A stretch of DNA of 64,000 bases, taken from NCBI RefSeq assembly GCF_037975245.1, contig NC_092564.1, positions 4,792,984 through 4,856,983 on the forward strand. The letters are read 5' to 3'. Within the stretch, counting starts at the first letter, position 1. Each line of letters begins with the position of its first letter. Source of the stretch: Apostichopus japonicus (taxonomy: Eukaryota > Echinodermata > Holothuroidea > Aspidochirotida > Stichopodidae). The notes beneath the pieces are model-generated. The model did not search any database. It saw only the letters and a program-made list of their open reading frames with translations, and was not told where the DNA came from. This document shows positions 1 to 13,800 of the stretch, piece after piece. The translations under genes were made by a program, and so were the position numbers.

Positions 1-731
1 ACGAATACATTTTAAAAAATGAGCTTTTTCTAGTGAATTTTACTGGATTAAATGGACATGATATTTGTAAATCAATCATGCATGTTAACATAAAACGTAA
101 ATACGAAGTGACTTTTCTGTTTGAGAGGAATGCACGAGAGGGAATGTTGGTGGGTTTTTTTTTAATCAAAACCTTTTTAACAACGAGATAGAACTAATAA
201 ACATAAACCTGTGACGAGATGCTGTGATAGATCTCTGATTCGTACCATCAATAGAGACGAAATGTATCACAGAAATACACCAGGATATTATTTGAATGTT
301 TCCATTATTGTTTATAACATTATACAATCTAATAAACTATGTCACGTGACATGCGATGACTGAATATGCATGGCATGAAAAAGCTATATTTAACACTTTA
401 ATAATAATAATGATAAAGAAGAAGCTAAGTTTAAGTGTTTAGTTGCCAAAATTATATGCTAGTTTTTCACTCGTCTCAAAAGGAAAAAGTCAACTAAAAT
501 TTGTGAAAATGAAACGACATGGAATGGATTGGAATTAAATTTAACATATATAAATAGATGCGTGAGATATTTCACAAACATTGTTAAAGTAAACAATTCC
601 TCAAGGAGATGTTACCTCTCCCAGTATACTCCCCGGATAGCGTGGTCCCCCATTTTCACCACCAGATGTTTTAGCACGGCCCTTTATTACGTTGTTATAC
701 CATACTTTGTTTTGCTGGTTTGTTTTTACAG

Positions 732-1060
732 TGGAGTGGTTGGTGAGCGTGAAATCATCATTTCAAAAATGGCATGACTTAAATCTGTCGTGGATCAACA
801 ACTCGAAAAAGTTACTGATTGTCTACTACGAGGAACTGGCTCTTAATCCAGAGAAGGAACTGATTCGTATGTTATCATTCCTAGGCCAACCGGTCAATAT
901 GGAGCGTATCAGATGCGCAACTCAAACATATCCGTTAAGGAATCGAACTCATTTAGACGCAGTTCCATTCTATCCACCTATAGTGAAAAATTACGTAACG
1001 AGCCTTAATAATACACTGATTGATCGGCAGGCGAGACCATTACCGTCGTATCATGAATAA
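732..1060 (+). CDS. WSC-domain sulfotransferase (WSCD1/2-like), terminal exon
   Basis: This is the last coding exon of a sulfotransferase of the WSCD (sialate O-sulfotransferase-like) family, normally a Golgi type II membrane enzyme that moves sulfate from PAPS onto glycans. A polypyrimidine tract and TTTTTACAG acceptor end at 731, and the exon starts with two bases of a split codon (phase 1). It gives about 109 residues ending at TAA 1058-1060. Visible family features are the tryptophan-rich start (EWLVSVKSSFQKWHDLNLSW), the LLIVYYEELALNPEKELIRM strand-helix typical of the sulfotransferase C-terminal half, and LSFLGQPV followed by an RIRCA motif. The catalytic 5'-PSB loop and the WSC domains must lie in exons left of the window. 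The next gene on this strand starts beyond 4 kb. The family call is from remembered motif similarity; another sulfotransferase subfamily is possible. Confidence 0.72.
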
Positions 1061-1070
1061 TAAAAATAAA
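1059..1070 (+). terminator. Candidate poly(A) signals of the sulfotransferase gene
   Basis: Two AATAAA hexamers occupy 1059-1064 and 1065-1070. The first overlaps the TAA stop codon, so the 3' UTR would be only a few tens of bases if either is used. Confidence 0.45.
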
Positions 1071-4000
1071 AATAATAACAACGAGTCTTATATGGCGCAT
1101 GCAGACTCCAACAAAGGTTGTTCAATGCGCTTTACGGGTGCTGAATGTGCAAAAACTAATAGTTGAGTTGAGAGAAAAGAAAAGTTTTAAGACAGCGCTT
1201 GAATTGAATAATAGAATCTAAAGACCTCATTTCAACCGGTTCCATAAACGTGAATAGGTATTGACGGTTAATATTATTGCCCACCCCCCCCCCCACCACC
1301 ACCACCGCATTCACACACACACGCATTGATGTCCCTTCTCCGAACAACCACCCACCCACTAAATCCCAAAAAGGAATAACAATAATAACTAAATTGATAA
1401 AAGAAGTTAGTATGATAACATTAGCAGCAGTTGCTAAAACTACTTTTCTGAGTTCTTTATACCCCCTAATTATTCACACATAGTTTATAACTGTGTGTTA
1501 TATGAGGTGAGATGCTTAGAAAGAAACGAGACCACGGAGTCAGGGCTGTCGCGAGAAGCCACTTCGGACTCCGAATTAAGGTTTCTATATTATAATGACC
1601 CCGTTTTGAAGTCTTCATACTTCCTTAAGTTTATTATGACACTTACAAAAACAAACCATTTCCGAATGCTTTATCTCTTATTTGCCGCCCCTCTGATTGA
1701 CCCCGAGGCTCAGTCTGTAGACCCCTACCCCCCCCCCCTCCGCTCCACACCACCTAGTCCATTTTGCCAGGCTTGCACAGAGGTTACAGTGTATTGTCAA
1801 TTGTTGACGTTAACTAATCATTCTTGGGGCAAAACATAGGAACCATTAAAGAGAACTTCAATGTTTACTCAGTATACAGAAACCGATATGTGCGCCATCT
1901 TTCAAATTGCTGTCTATTCCGTGTACTGCCATTGTTCCACAATTTCAACACGGAAGGGACCAAGAAAAATAGGAACTTATTTTACTACTTATTTCTTCCC
2001 TTCTTACTACATTTTCATCTTGATCAGTTGACATGAGTTGTACTGAAGCAAACGCGCTACGTAATTTATGCCATGTCACTAACTATTGAATACATATTGC
2101 GTTCATATGTAACCTTATTTCAATGTATTTTTTTCCTTATGTTATTGTGTTCATACCATTGTCTTGGTATAACCTGGTGTTATGGTTCATCCATTCTTTC
2201 ATACCTTCTTATATCTTGTTATAAAATACAAGTTCCCTAGCATTAACTAGGAATTAACGTCTCAGTTGTGTTTTCTGTTGATTTCTTGTTTCTGTTATAT
2301 GCCGTTTTGGTCGCTGTGCTAGAAGGAGTACGTACGACAATACAGTTTCACATAACGATCAACCAAGTCAAACGAACACGCGCTCGTACGCGCGCGAGTT
2401 GAATGGTTTCATTATCATTAAGTGTATACGGAGGCGCTGTAAGAAAACGTGCGCTTCCTTCAGGCGTGTGCGTGAATTGGTTTCCACAAAGAGATATATT
2501 TTGGTTCACCTAGAGCTGATATGTAACATTTTGTGTGTGAAAAGTATATGAATCATGAATCTGGCGCCTTCGCTTGAGTTGCTTACTCTGTTGTGGACAT
2601 GTGTATGTGCAGCATGTATATGGGAATTATGTCTTAGAATACATGAATGATTACACAGCTGAAATTACAGAATTAAAGAATTACACATTATACAGGAATT
2701 ATGTTATAGCACCTTTGGCTAGAAAGGCTACACCGTCAGTCTGCCAACAGACCTTTCTGAATTGCTTAGTGTAAACATGCGTAGAATCCATTTGAGTGCC
2801 TCTGCCAGCGTCACCCCTACCCACACAGATGTTCTATGGCGTCTCTGTTCCCAGCGTCTAATTTTATGGCTCATGCGCGGGCATTCCGAAGAAAAAAAAT
2901 GCGTATATATTATAGAGCCATGAGCGTACAAATAAGCGTGCGTAATAATATTATCATAATTCTGAATTTCCTGTGTTCACTTTACGGAACCTGGGCATTA
3001 ATGATCCCATTTTAAACAGTGTCTAGCCTACATGCCACAAGCGGCATTTGTCCGAATTAAGAATTTCGAAGTGCTATGTCATTCACAATCCTTCCAAAGA
3101 AAGATAATGACAACCAGGAAGATGGTTACAATTCGGCCAGAGCAAGTTACGTAACAGCTCCTCCGGTAAATAAGCAAAGACACGTAGGACTTAGGCCTAA
3201 ATAGGCTAGGTCTAGCCTAAGATGTCACTTTTATAGCATTCTTAATGTCAGTATTTACGGATGAACAATGGGCGCCATCCTGTTGGGGGGGGGGGGACAC
3301 ATATGATACTGTAAACATTTCCATATATACGTGGGCCTACAATGTTTTCTCTCAACTTTGGATTTGACGTCAATTCCGGCTCCAATTTTATGATGGTTCC
3401 TCACAGTTATGCGCGAAGTCTGTATTTACATCATGAACAATGAGTGCCATCTTGTCCTTGTGGAAAACAATGTGATATTGTACAAACGTCCATACAATAT
3501 TTGCCCAAACTCTTCATTGTGGCGTAAATATACCGTTGTCTTCAGTAGTGGCTAGGCCTATAGCATTTAGCGAAAAGAATATAGTAGCCAAATCTAACTG
3601 CCATCATAAGGTTACTTCGCGATGCTATACGAGAACATGTGCTTTATCTTTCGTCAAGTTGATTTCATCAAAACTTGATCACAATCCGCCAGAATAAGGC
3701 GCGGATTGGTTCTAAATGGATTCAAATGCAGCGATGTAGTGATTGAGTTAATTTGGATTTGAATTGTTAATTAGTAAGACTACTATTCAGGTTTAAACAA
3801 AGGCACAGATTTGCACATGATGTATTAACGATGTCACGATGTTGTGGTTATTTATGCGCTTGTCGGTGGTGTGAGTAGTTGCTTGGGATGTGTATTGTGC
3901 GTGATTTGTTTAAATCGCGTGTTGCGTGTGTTGGTTCAAATGGGGTGTGGAACAGGCTAGGAGGGCAGTGATAACTTAGTGTTCGTGATACTCCGGTGAG

Positions 4001-4844
4001 GTCCAATTATACTACTGATTATTATCTCCGATGTAGTGACATATATAACCCCACCCCTCTCCCACAGCCCGTGACTGGTTTTATATATTCGTTACAAAAG
4101 CATAATGCTCCCTGTTGTCGCGTAAACGTCAAATTGTACGATAACATTTCGGTAAAAGGGAGACACTATTTATTAAAGAGCTTCAAAACACAAACCTCAT
4201 GTTTCTATATTATTCTTTATCAATTTCGTTCAAACTTTAGAGACAAGCCAAGCTCCGTTATACCACAATACCATATGCTACTCAAACCGGCATGGAATAG
4301 GTAGAATGAGGTGCTGTTATTTAGACAACAAAATTGCATAAAACTTGATGATAAAATTGGACATTTAAGTTTCAAGATTCGCATATAGACAAATACATAC
4401 CACTTCTATTTGTGGGACTCTTAATTGATAAGACAAAGCGAGTTATAAATCATTAATTATGTTGGTGCATCCAAAGAGATCAATAGTTAAGAGAATGAGT
4501 GTTCTTCTATAGCAGATTTGAATATTATATGGATTGGTCAATTCTAAATTAATTTATAACTCAAAATCAAATTGCCGCTCAAATATCTTCCAACATGACC
4601 TGATCATATTTTCAAATTTGTCCCCATAGCAACGATATCGATCCGTTTGTGACACACAAGAAAATATCAAATACGTTTAGTTAGGATATGACTGAGTCTT
4701 ATTTATAAACCATGATAACAAAATATGACATGCATTAAAACATTTTACAGAGGTTGATACCAAACTTTGAGATGGCAACAGGAAGGACAAATGAAATTCA
4801 TCTTATCATTTTACCAAGTATTTCTGTTTTCGTTCTGTTAACAG
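1061..4844. other. Intergenic region / unresolved 5' part of the C2 gene
   Basis: No coding exon could be supported here. It contains a C-rich tract near 1282, a GC-richer block at about 1500-1740 resembling one at 15700-15890, CpG-rich patches near 2370-2480 and 3840-3960 that could be promoters, and AGGCCTA-rich motifs around 3190-3230. The first exon or exons of the downstream C2-domain gene probably lie in the right half, but none was recognised. Confidence 0.5.
1500..1745. repeat. Dispersed repeat (copy 1 of a GC-ended family)
   Basis: This block shares the string TTTTGAAGTCTTCATA (about 1604-1620), preceded by a TCCGAATTAAGG-like stretch and followed by ATTGACC...GAGGCT...TAGACC, with the block at 15700-15890. 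A weaker relative may lie at 4975-5135. The arrangement looks like a small non-autonomous DNA element, but no clear target duplication was seen. Confidence 0.35.
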
Positions 4845-7800
4845 AGTGGCGTCTTGAGTGTTCACGTGAAGTCTCTGAAACTTGATGAAAATCGTATCCT
4901 CTTACGTCATTTGTAGACTTTTGGGACATCAGTTGGGTCAAATGAAAAGCTGATGCTCACTGGCGTCGAGAGCACGACTGGGCCCGGGTAACATTTATGT
5001 GACCTGGGTCCCCATATTTTAAATCTTCAGTTTTGTTCTAAGAACATCATGAAATGAGAATACATTGTTCTTTAATCAAAAATTTGCACGGACCCTGTAA
5101 GTGACCCCTGACCACGGGACTGTAGCCACCCACCTTATCCCCTTTCGTCAGACCTTCTGATGTTGAAAGCGGTTCCTATTTCATGACTGTAATTTATCAC
5201 GCGAATATTCATAAACAACCTGGTATTGTAACTCAGAGTTATTCAACGAATTATTTAATGTTGACTTTGTGATGCGATAAGATTTGTCAATTATAATGTC
5301 ATAACTGGCTAAGAACATTTAATCTCATATGAGGATGATGATATTAATTTTCAACTTTAATTAATTGTCTTTTTAGAAACAAATGTAGCCTATATGAAAT
5401 ATTCACCAGGGTTCACATCATAGGACTTATACACAAGTGCGACCGCACAACAGATTAGTGTGGAAAATTGCATACATGGTTCAAGAACCCATATGTGGAA
5501 ACTTTCTTGAAGAATTTCCTAATTTAAATGATTCATTTTAGATGCTTATATGTTTATCATGAGTATCGGAGTCATGGTTTGACAAATTTCTTAACCTCTG
5601 GAAGACTTCGTAGTTCCTGAGCCGGAGGTTTACATCCGTGTTCGCGTTGGCTTAGTGACCAAAATCACAAAGACCGTCTGCCCAAACAGAGGGAAACCTA
5701 CCACTGTGATCAACGACGTGAAAAACTTTTCATTGACTGTAAGTATATATACTAGACTCATTTGCCGCAACTACGGTATACCGTACGTAGGTTGATAAAC
5801 GGTAAGTCGGTATACCGTATTAGTGTTCATAAAAACATAGTAGATTCGCTAATAAACCTTTTCAGCATTACTGATTTACGAGAGCAAATATTATATGCAT
5901 GTCACCAAAAAGGTTATTTGAGAATACCCTAAACGTAGCTTTAGCAGTGATATTGTAGTCACAATCTATTGATATGGAAAACTAATTAGCCCCCCCCCCC
6001 CCCAAACCTTTGTAAATTGAAATGGATGCAAGAATTGTTGTACAGAATAACGTCTCAATTTTACTTTTCATCGATATAGGTTTAAAACACACCCATTCCT
6101 GTTCAAAACTTCCTCTTTCACCATTAGCAGATTGAGGAGGTATAGAGGTAAAAACCTTCAGTAAAATGAGAGCTCATTTTCTTGTTCCTATTTTTCCTTG
6201 TACGCCTGCAGTTATCAAGAGATCGCAGTGCGCCTCAAAACCAAGTGCGGGTTGATCTTATTATGGTAATGACTGCTAACGTTCATCGAATCCTCGGACA
6301 CAAGGATATGCATATTTATGACATTATAAAGGTACGATATGCTACTTTCATCACCGATCTTGGTGATTTTTAAGGACGTTTTGGCTTGTACTTAGTAATG
6401 TATCAACATCACCCACGTTTGTTATTAAGAGCCCCACCCCCCCCCCCCCCTCACACAAATAAACAGAAGAATATACAACAGACGAACTGCTTTTCAGAAT
6501 GACTATTTAGCATGAGGTTTCTATTTTATTTTGTTCCTTAGAATTTATACGCTGCCGGAAGTTATGATCTTCGGTTTAGACAACAGGTAAGTTCAGTGAG
6601 AGAGTATCGCTAAATCAGTCTATATATGGTCTACCACATTATTTCATCAATTTCAGATAGACATTGTAGAAATATTTTCATTTTGGTCACATGAGAAGAT
6701 ACATCCTTAAATATAGTCTAAAACGACCCACACATTGTGTGCAGAATTTCACTGTGGCCGGCATGTTCAATTTCTTGCCATGCACCTCTGGAACAGATAT
6801 CTTGATTGATAAAATATGCATATAAATATACAGTAACAAATTTCGTAGACATAAGCATCGCCTCAAAATAACATGATCATTTCGACATGTTAGAAAGTAT
6901 TTTAACATGGACATTATTTCCTCATCATTTGAAAAAAATGCTGCCTGTATTCATAGTCGAGCTATTGAACACAAAAAGCTGCCATTTTGTTTTATAGTGC
7001 GGCATTCAAACCCTGTACAGGTACCTAAGGCACCATAATGCTTGCCTCCATCACTCCCCTCACCTAACCCTAATAAGAAATACAGGCATAACCCGAAATT
7101 TTAAAGTAGGTTGTCTTGCAGGAAAGTGTTGCTTTTGGTTTCTCGACATTGTGGGCCTTTTGACCTCGGGGCCCTCAGCACGTGGCTCAACCATACATTG
7201 GATAAACCTGCAATGGTCCCCATTATTATCACGGTGTCTTCCGTGCTCCCGAGCATGTATAATTATAACGATCTTGCTATATCTACGACAGCATGTCGCT
7301 TACATCGAGATGGAGATGTGTTTCGCTTATGGGATATTCGGATTCGGTTATTCTCATCAGCTGGAAAACCGGCAGACTAAAGCGGCTGATATCGTCAGCC
7401 ATTCACTGCTCTACCGAGCCGATCCACCGGATTCTAGGACACAACCAGACAGGTCAGAGAAACACCCAGTTGAAGCTAAGGTTAAAAAGTGATACGGAGG
7501 GATATTTACACATGCGCATACAATTAGAAAAAAAAACTAATTTCAGTGTAACTATTGTGAACGTTAATATAATTTATATGAAACTTAAAAAATAGAAGGG
7601 CCAAATCCTTTCCCGGTTGGTTTGGGGTGGAGGGGTGGGGTGAGTGGGTGGTAGGGTAGGGTGGAGTGGGAGAAGGGAACAAAGAGTGAAATAAGTATAC
7701 TTTGGTAAATATTCTACAACGTTCATATAATTTCTCAATTGTTTATACTCTTTGCCTGAACGTAGCCGGGTGGTCTTACCTTACTCGTTACCCCTAAATA

Positions 7801-10800
7801 TCTCATAAGCACACAAGGCATAATTGAAACTGATTTACTTTGGAACGATGACGCTTCCCTTAATATTGAAAAACACGCATATTTGTTTTATTAATAGTGA
7901 TTTGTTTTCACAATCTGTGTAGGAAATAATTAATTGATTCCAATCACATAATTATCCAATGTTTGCCCTAATATATGTACCATTGTTATTACTTGTCATT
8001 CATAGCCTCGTTATGGCGCCAGTGCATGTCAATCATCCAGACTTTATCAACTTTACGGAAAAAATGGAGATTGGCCCAGCAGCTAAACAAGAAATAGGTA
8101 TATATCCTATATATTTATTTTTTTGTTGATTTGTATATTTGTGTATAAAAGTAAGTTGGCCTGACGTTTCGATCCTAGCAGGATCTTCTTCAGAGGCTAA
8201 ATGACAAGTAACAGTAACAGAAGGGACAAAAAAACACGTGTTTTTGTCCCTTCTGTTACTGTTACTTGTCATTTAGCCTCTGAAGAAGATCCTGCTAGGA
8301 TCGACACGTCAGGCCAACTTAATTTTACACATTCTATTACACAGGCTCTCTCTAGTGGATAAGCAGTTTGCTAACAGTTTTATTTTATTTTAATTTGTAT
8401 ATTTTGTATTATTTTGTACCTGTTTTGCAATAACCATCTGCAACTATACCAGATAATTTTGCTACTGGTGTGGGTTGGTGCGGGTTGCGTGGGGCTAATG
8501 TTGACTAATGGGTGTTTTATGGGGGTATAACGGAAAGAAGATTGGCCCTACATTGTTTTTCTTTTCTACTTTTTTTGAATACTTTTAACAACAATAGTGT
8601 GTTTCTTGTACATCAATTAAGATAACGAGGGCTATGCGCGTGCGTGTTGTTTGTTCCTGAGAGTGGCGGTGGTAAGGTGGATGGGAGGTGTGTGTGTGTG
8701 TGGGGGGGGGGGTATAACAGTGAGCTTTGGATACTTGTGGATCTTGGCTACGTCGGTATTAATAAGAGCTGGAACTGCGGATATGTCCGTCTAAGATTTT
8801 GTGAACGAAAACAATGGTTTCATTGATTGTGAGGAACTCTGACAGTCGACAGGTTTCATCATGAAACAAATTTAAGTAGTTTTAAATTTAATTTAATTTA
8901 AAGAAAATGAAATGAAATTAGTTTGAATATATACCGTTAAGATGGATATTCTCCGTTACCATGGAAATGGTACAACTGTAAGTTGAGATAATAATAACTA
9001 AAGCTTCTCATATCCGTCTTATTTTCGACTGTTAATATCTTAAAGAATATACCGTAACATAGGCATATCAAGTCACTATCACAGTAAACTATTATTGCAT
9101 GATAATATCCTTAAAAGCGTCTATACATCCTTAGACCTTTTTCACTTTGTCCGCCTGTAGAAATACTACATTTGGATCCGTTTGAAAATCTTGACAAAGA
9201 GGAACCGGCCTTGTTATTGAAAAAGATGAATAAAAGGTATGTTTGTTTCTTTTTAAGCATTTGTTTATTTCAGTACAATTATCGTGTCGTGAATTCACAT
9301 AAAGCTTTCATAACAAGGATAAAATAGAGATCCAATAAATCGCACATAATAAATCTCATTCGACCTATCCCCTTCGTTCTCGACCCCCCTCCCCACCACC
9401 ACCCCCAACACCCCCCCACCACCCCAACCCTGTCTCTCCGTGTCTTGTGTTTTTTAAGATATCATCATTTTCAGATCAAAGCTGAATGATTTCGTATAAG
9501 TTGTTATAATGTATATAATCCTTCATATTCTTCGTTTAACAGAACGTAACAATAGTATATATAAATATATACTTTTACTCATGATTTATTCATTTCTTTT
9601 TACATTCACCTCAGACGAAAACCATTTCACATTAGTCAGAAACATTTATAAATAACAGTCGCCAGTGTAAATCTATCCGTCAATCGTACAGATAAGCCTT
9701 ATTGAATAACTTCCTGTATCATATTAAAACTCACGGTTGCTACAATAAATAATCATCCGATAAGCCGGTTTCATATGCGCCGGACTATGTGTAGACGATC
9801 CCCAACGTATGAGGTCATACGACGAGACAATGTATCGGCTGCAAGGAAAGTCGGATATTTGAATATAGCCTGTCTTCTATATTTATAATAAGGGACATAA
9901 CCACATAAACTTCTAGGGGAACTTCCCCATAATAACAATCAATGGGAATGAGCCACCCCCGCCCCTCCCCCTACACACACATTGACAGTATATCCCAGAA
10001 AGGTCCTAGTTTATAGAACATAAATATGTAACACCTACGTATGGTACAACCTATCACCATTGTTTCAAGCATTGTTTCAAATATGGCAAAATAGAGCACC
10101 ATTTTGCATGTAAGCACCCCCCGTGTTACAACTATCCCCCCCCCCCTCATAACAAAATTGATGGTCTAGCCTCCTGTGTAAAAGCCTGATCTTAATTTAG
10201 CCATTCGGTTTATCTTTGTGCAGGTTGGATAAAATCAGAACAGATTATTCTGAGCTCGGTGGCAGACTTCAACGAAAAAAATTCTTGGAGAAACTGATCC
10301 TACGAAAGGCAGAAGATCCACAGACCGAGGTAGGCTACAGGCAGGGGGGGGGGTAGGAAGCTTACAAAAAGTGGGAGGGCCACAACATCAGAGGGGTACT
10401 TTCTCATTCCACAACCACCATGCTATAAACCGATACACACCGGCCATATCACTTAAATATATCTGATGTGTTAGTATGCTGCAACATTGATTTTTTTATT
10501 TTTTTAGATTGTTTATTGTTAACTGCTCTACAAAAAAATATGGGATGCCATTTTAAAAATACCATGTACAGATTAATAATAAATTATTAAAATAAAATAT
10601 TAAAATTAACAAAGGCTTAAGATATCCAAAAGACAGTTATTCATCAAAGGGGAAAAAAAGTGGGGGAACGTGCCCCCAGTGCCCCTCCCCCCCCAACGGC
10701 TCCTGCCCCTGGCTACAGATCAGTCTCCGATCTTAAGATCGAAGCATTAAACCGGGTGGTTGACTTTTGAATTGAAAGGACAGACTGTATGAAGTATGAA

Positions 10801-13800
10801 TCTACATTAGGTTCCATTCAAGATTAGTTTGTATCGTTTTAATTTGTAACATTAAGAAACATGAAGAAATGAGCTGACGTAGACTGCAATGGGCTTGCAG
10901 TGAGTCGTTCTACCTTCCCTAATTCCCTTTAAGTCTTCAAACTCACGTCTGTAGAACCGCATTGTGTAGAATGACCCAATTTTATTGGTAAGAAAAATAA
11001 TTAAAGTTGAGGGAGACACAAATTCAAACATCATTTTTTCAGCAATTTCGCAAAACAGCTAAATAATATCTTATTTCTTATGAGAGATATCACAGATTGA
11101 ATATATCTTCACCTGTTAGGCTGATGACTTGATCAAGTATAAATATGACATTGTACTTCAATTTCTTATGTTGTTTTGTTTTGTTTTGTAATTTTATACA
11201 ATGTTCATTTTCTATAATGGAGATGGGTTTTGCAAATGCGAAATCTAAAATATTAAAGCTGGTTCCATGACCTCATGTTTTGAGGGTCAAAACTGTTAAC
11301 ATTTCACCTTGAAAATATGAAAAGTAAAATAAAGAGACAGTTTAAAGGGACTACGAAATCACAGAACTACAATTCAAAGACACGAGTATTAAACTAGGAT
11401 ATCTCCCAAACGGAGCTCCCAACGGAGCTAATGATGAGAATTGGCTTTGTGTCTCCTTTAAGACGTACCCGTAATAGCTGCGATCACATGCTAGAACATT
11501 TCTGGTGAGCAAGTGGTAAATAATGTGCTGCTTAATGTTCTTCACTTATAGTTATAAGCCAGTTTGGCATATCTCTACCGCTGCCCGTTCCCCTTGGTAT
11601 TATACCGAAGCGCTTTGTATATCAAACACTAACCTTAAATTTGCAGACCTCAGCCGGGGATCCCCAGAGTGAGAATCAACCAATCAACCAATACGGCCCA
11701 GGGACGGCTAAAGGGCCAAACAAGGGAGGACCTGGGCAACTGCAGAATCTTCCCAACGCTGACTTTGTGACGGTAGACCAAACTGACGCTGAGTACGAGG
11801 AAGGTGAAATGAACATCATCGATCTGTCATCGATATTGACCAATGCACCAGGTAAGTGTATACATGAGCAGATGAAATGTGATTGGTTGGTTATTACATA
11901 TCATAGGGCGTTATGGACTATCTTTGTGTGTTATTAAAACTAATGATGCAAAGCACGACTTAAAAATCAACTATGGGGACAATTTGTTGTGTTGGAAGGG
12001 GTTGTTTTATGGAGGGAGGGGGGAGGGGCTTGCAGTTATACTTTTCAGATTGAAACTTTCTCAACAACATCCCCAAGTTTTAATTCCAAAATGTATAAGA
12101 TGAATATTATGAAAATATAGCATCACAGTTCCTATTTATGAAAAAAATTCGCTGACATTTTAGAAGATGGCGCTAAGGTGCTACAAACCACATTTGGTAT
12201 AGGTTTTTTCCCAAAATTTTGAAACTGTATGTTTATTTCTCTCTCAGGTATCGTAGGAAGAACAAACATACGAAGTAATGTAGTATCGAATCTTGGTAGT
12301 GTTGATCAGGTGAGTTTAAGTCATAGCAAGTATATACGGTGTCAGTAAAAAAAATGGTCATTGAAATTGAGAAAACTAAAAGCATGACATTGTTCTAAAC
12401 AAAGGCAAACTACACAAGATCGCAGAACATTATCTAAATGTGAAGATAAATAACGAGCTGTTTGGAAAATACCAGGTCAGAAAAAAGCTTCTAAATGTCA
12501 GAATTAAGGCAAACCTGACTTTGAATGTTCGAATTGATTTTGTTTGTAACACCATAAGTGATAGAGTAGCACTGTTAAGAAGAATTAAAAGATATATTGA
12601 CACTCCTATACTTGCGTGTTATACTATCAAGGCTACATTATACCATTCATGAATTACTGTAACCTTACATGGGGTTCATGCAACCAGGGAAACATTGACC
12701 AAATCGAAAAGTTCCAAAAAATGTGTGGCCCGAGTAATGATAGATGCTAGTTATGACGACATGTCACATGACCTCTTGAACGACTTGGATGGTATACTTT
12801 CAATCGTTTTAATATGAAATAAAATTATATATTGTTATGGTGTATAATTCCCTCCACGGACTTGCTCCCCTTCCACGAAAGATAAGTTTGATTATACAAA
12901 TACATAACCATGCATGGATGCTGGTCATTTAAGTGCTCTTTCTGAATGGTGGGAAACCTGAATTCCCACAGGAAACTATTTTCCTACATTGCAGCGAAAC
13001 AATGGAATGCACTATACCAAACTACTGTTTTCAACTTGTATCATTATTTCTACTTTTGGCGGAATCGGACGAAACAGTTGGTGAAATCGTCTTGTTTAAG
13101 GATAGAACTATAAACCACAGTGCAATATCATGCATGAAAGATCGTCGTTACCTTGTCTGTTAAAAGAACTGAACATTTTGTGCGCTTATCATCAAGTAAC
13201 CTCTTGCCATCCTATCCATACATGCTATAGTTTAATGAATGAAGGTAATATTCGTGAGAATCTCAATTAATTTAATTCAAGTTTCATTTGTACGCCTTTT
13301 CTGAAAATAATTAAAAAACATAGTTTTATACCACAGATCATTATCAGTGGCATTTTATAGTATTCATTATACAAGCATTTCAGCTGAATGATACGGTATT
13401 ATACAACACCTAATTGTATTCTGGTCATTTGATTGGTCAATTGCTCGTTGATTGCATGCAAAATCCGCTCTATTCCACTCTATGAAATAGAACCATGGGT
13501 TATACTTTTTTGGTAGCACTTTTTCAATGGTAAGAGAGCAGAGAAACCTGTTTGTTCAAAACAATCTGTTGCATGAGTGCATTTTACCCATCTTAATATA
13601 ATATGTTGTATAAAACAAATAATGAATGGTATCCATTCGTGCAATAGTGCAAATATTTCATTCGTTGAAAGATGTAATTTGTTCCATTCAACTCGGCTGC
13701 GCCTCGTTAAATGGAACAAATTACATCTTTCAACTCATGAAATATTTGCACTATTGCACTCATAACCATTCATTATTTGTATATTAGTCTACTTATTAAC

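Noticed and set aside
7111-7380. 89-codon ORF with a DGDVFRLWDIRIRL stretch, first read as a WD repeat
   Set aside because: The frame does not join with neighbouring exons. The overlapping frame from 7292 gives a phase-correct C2-domain exon.
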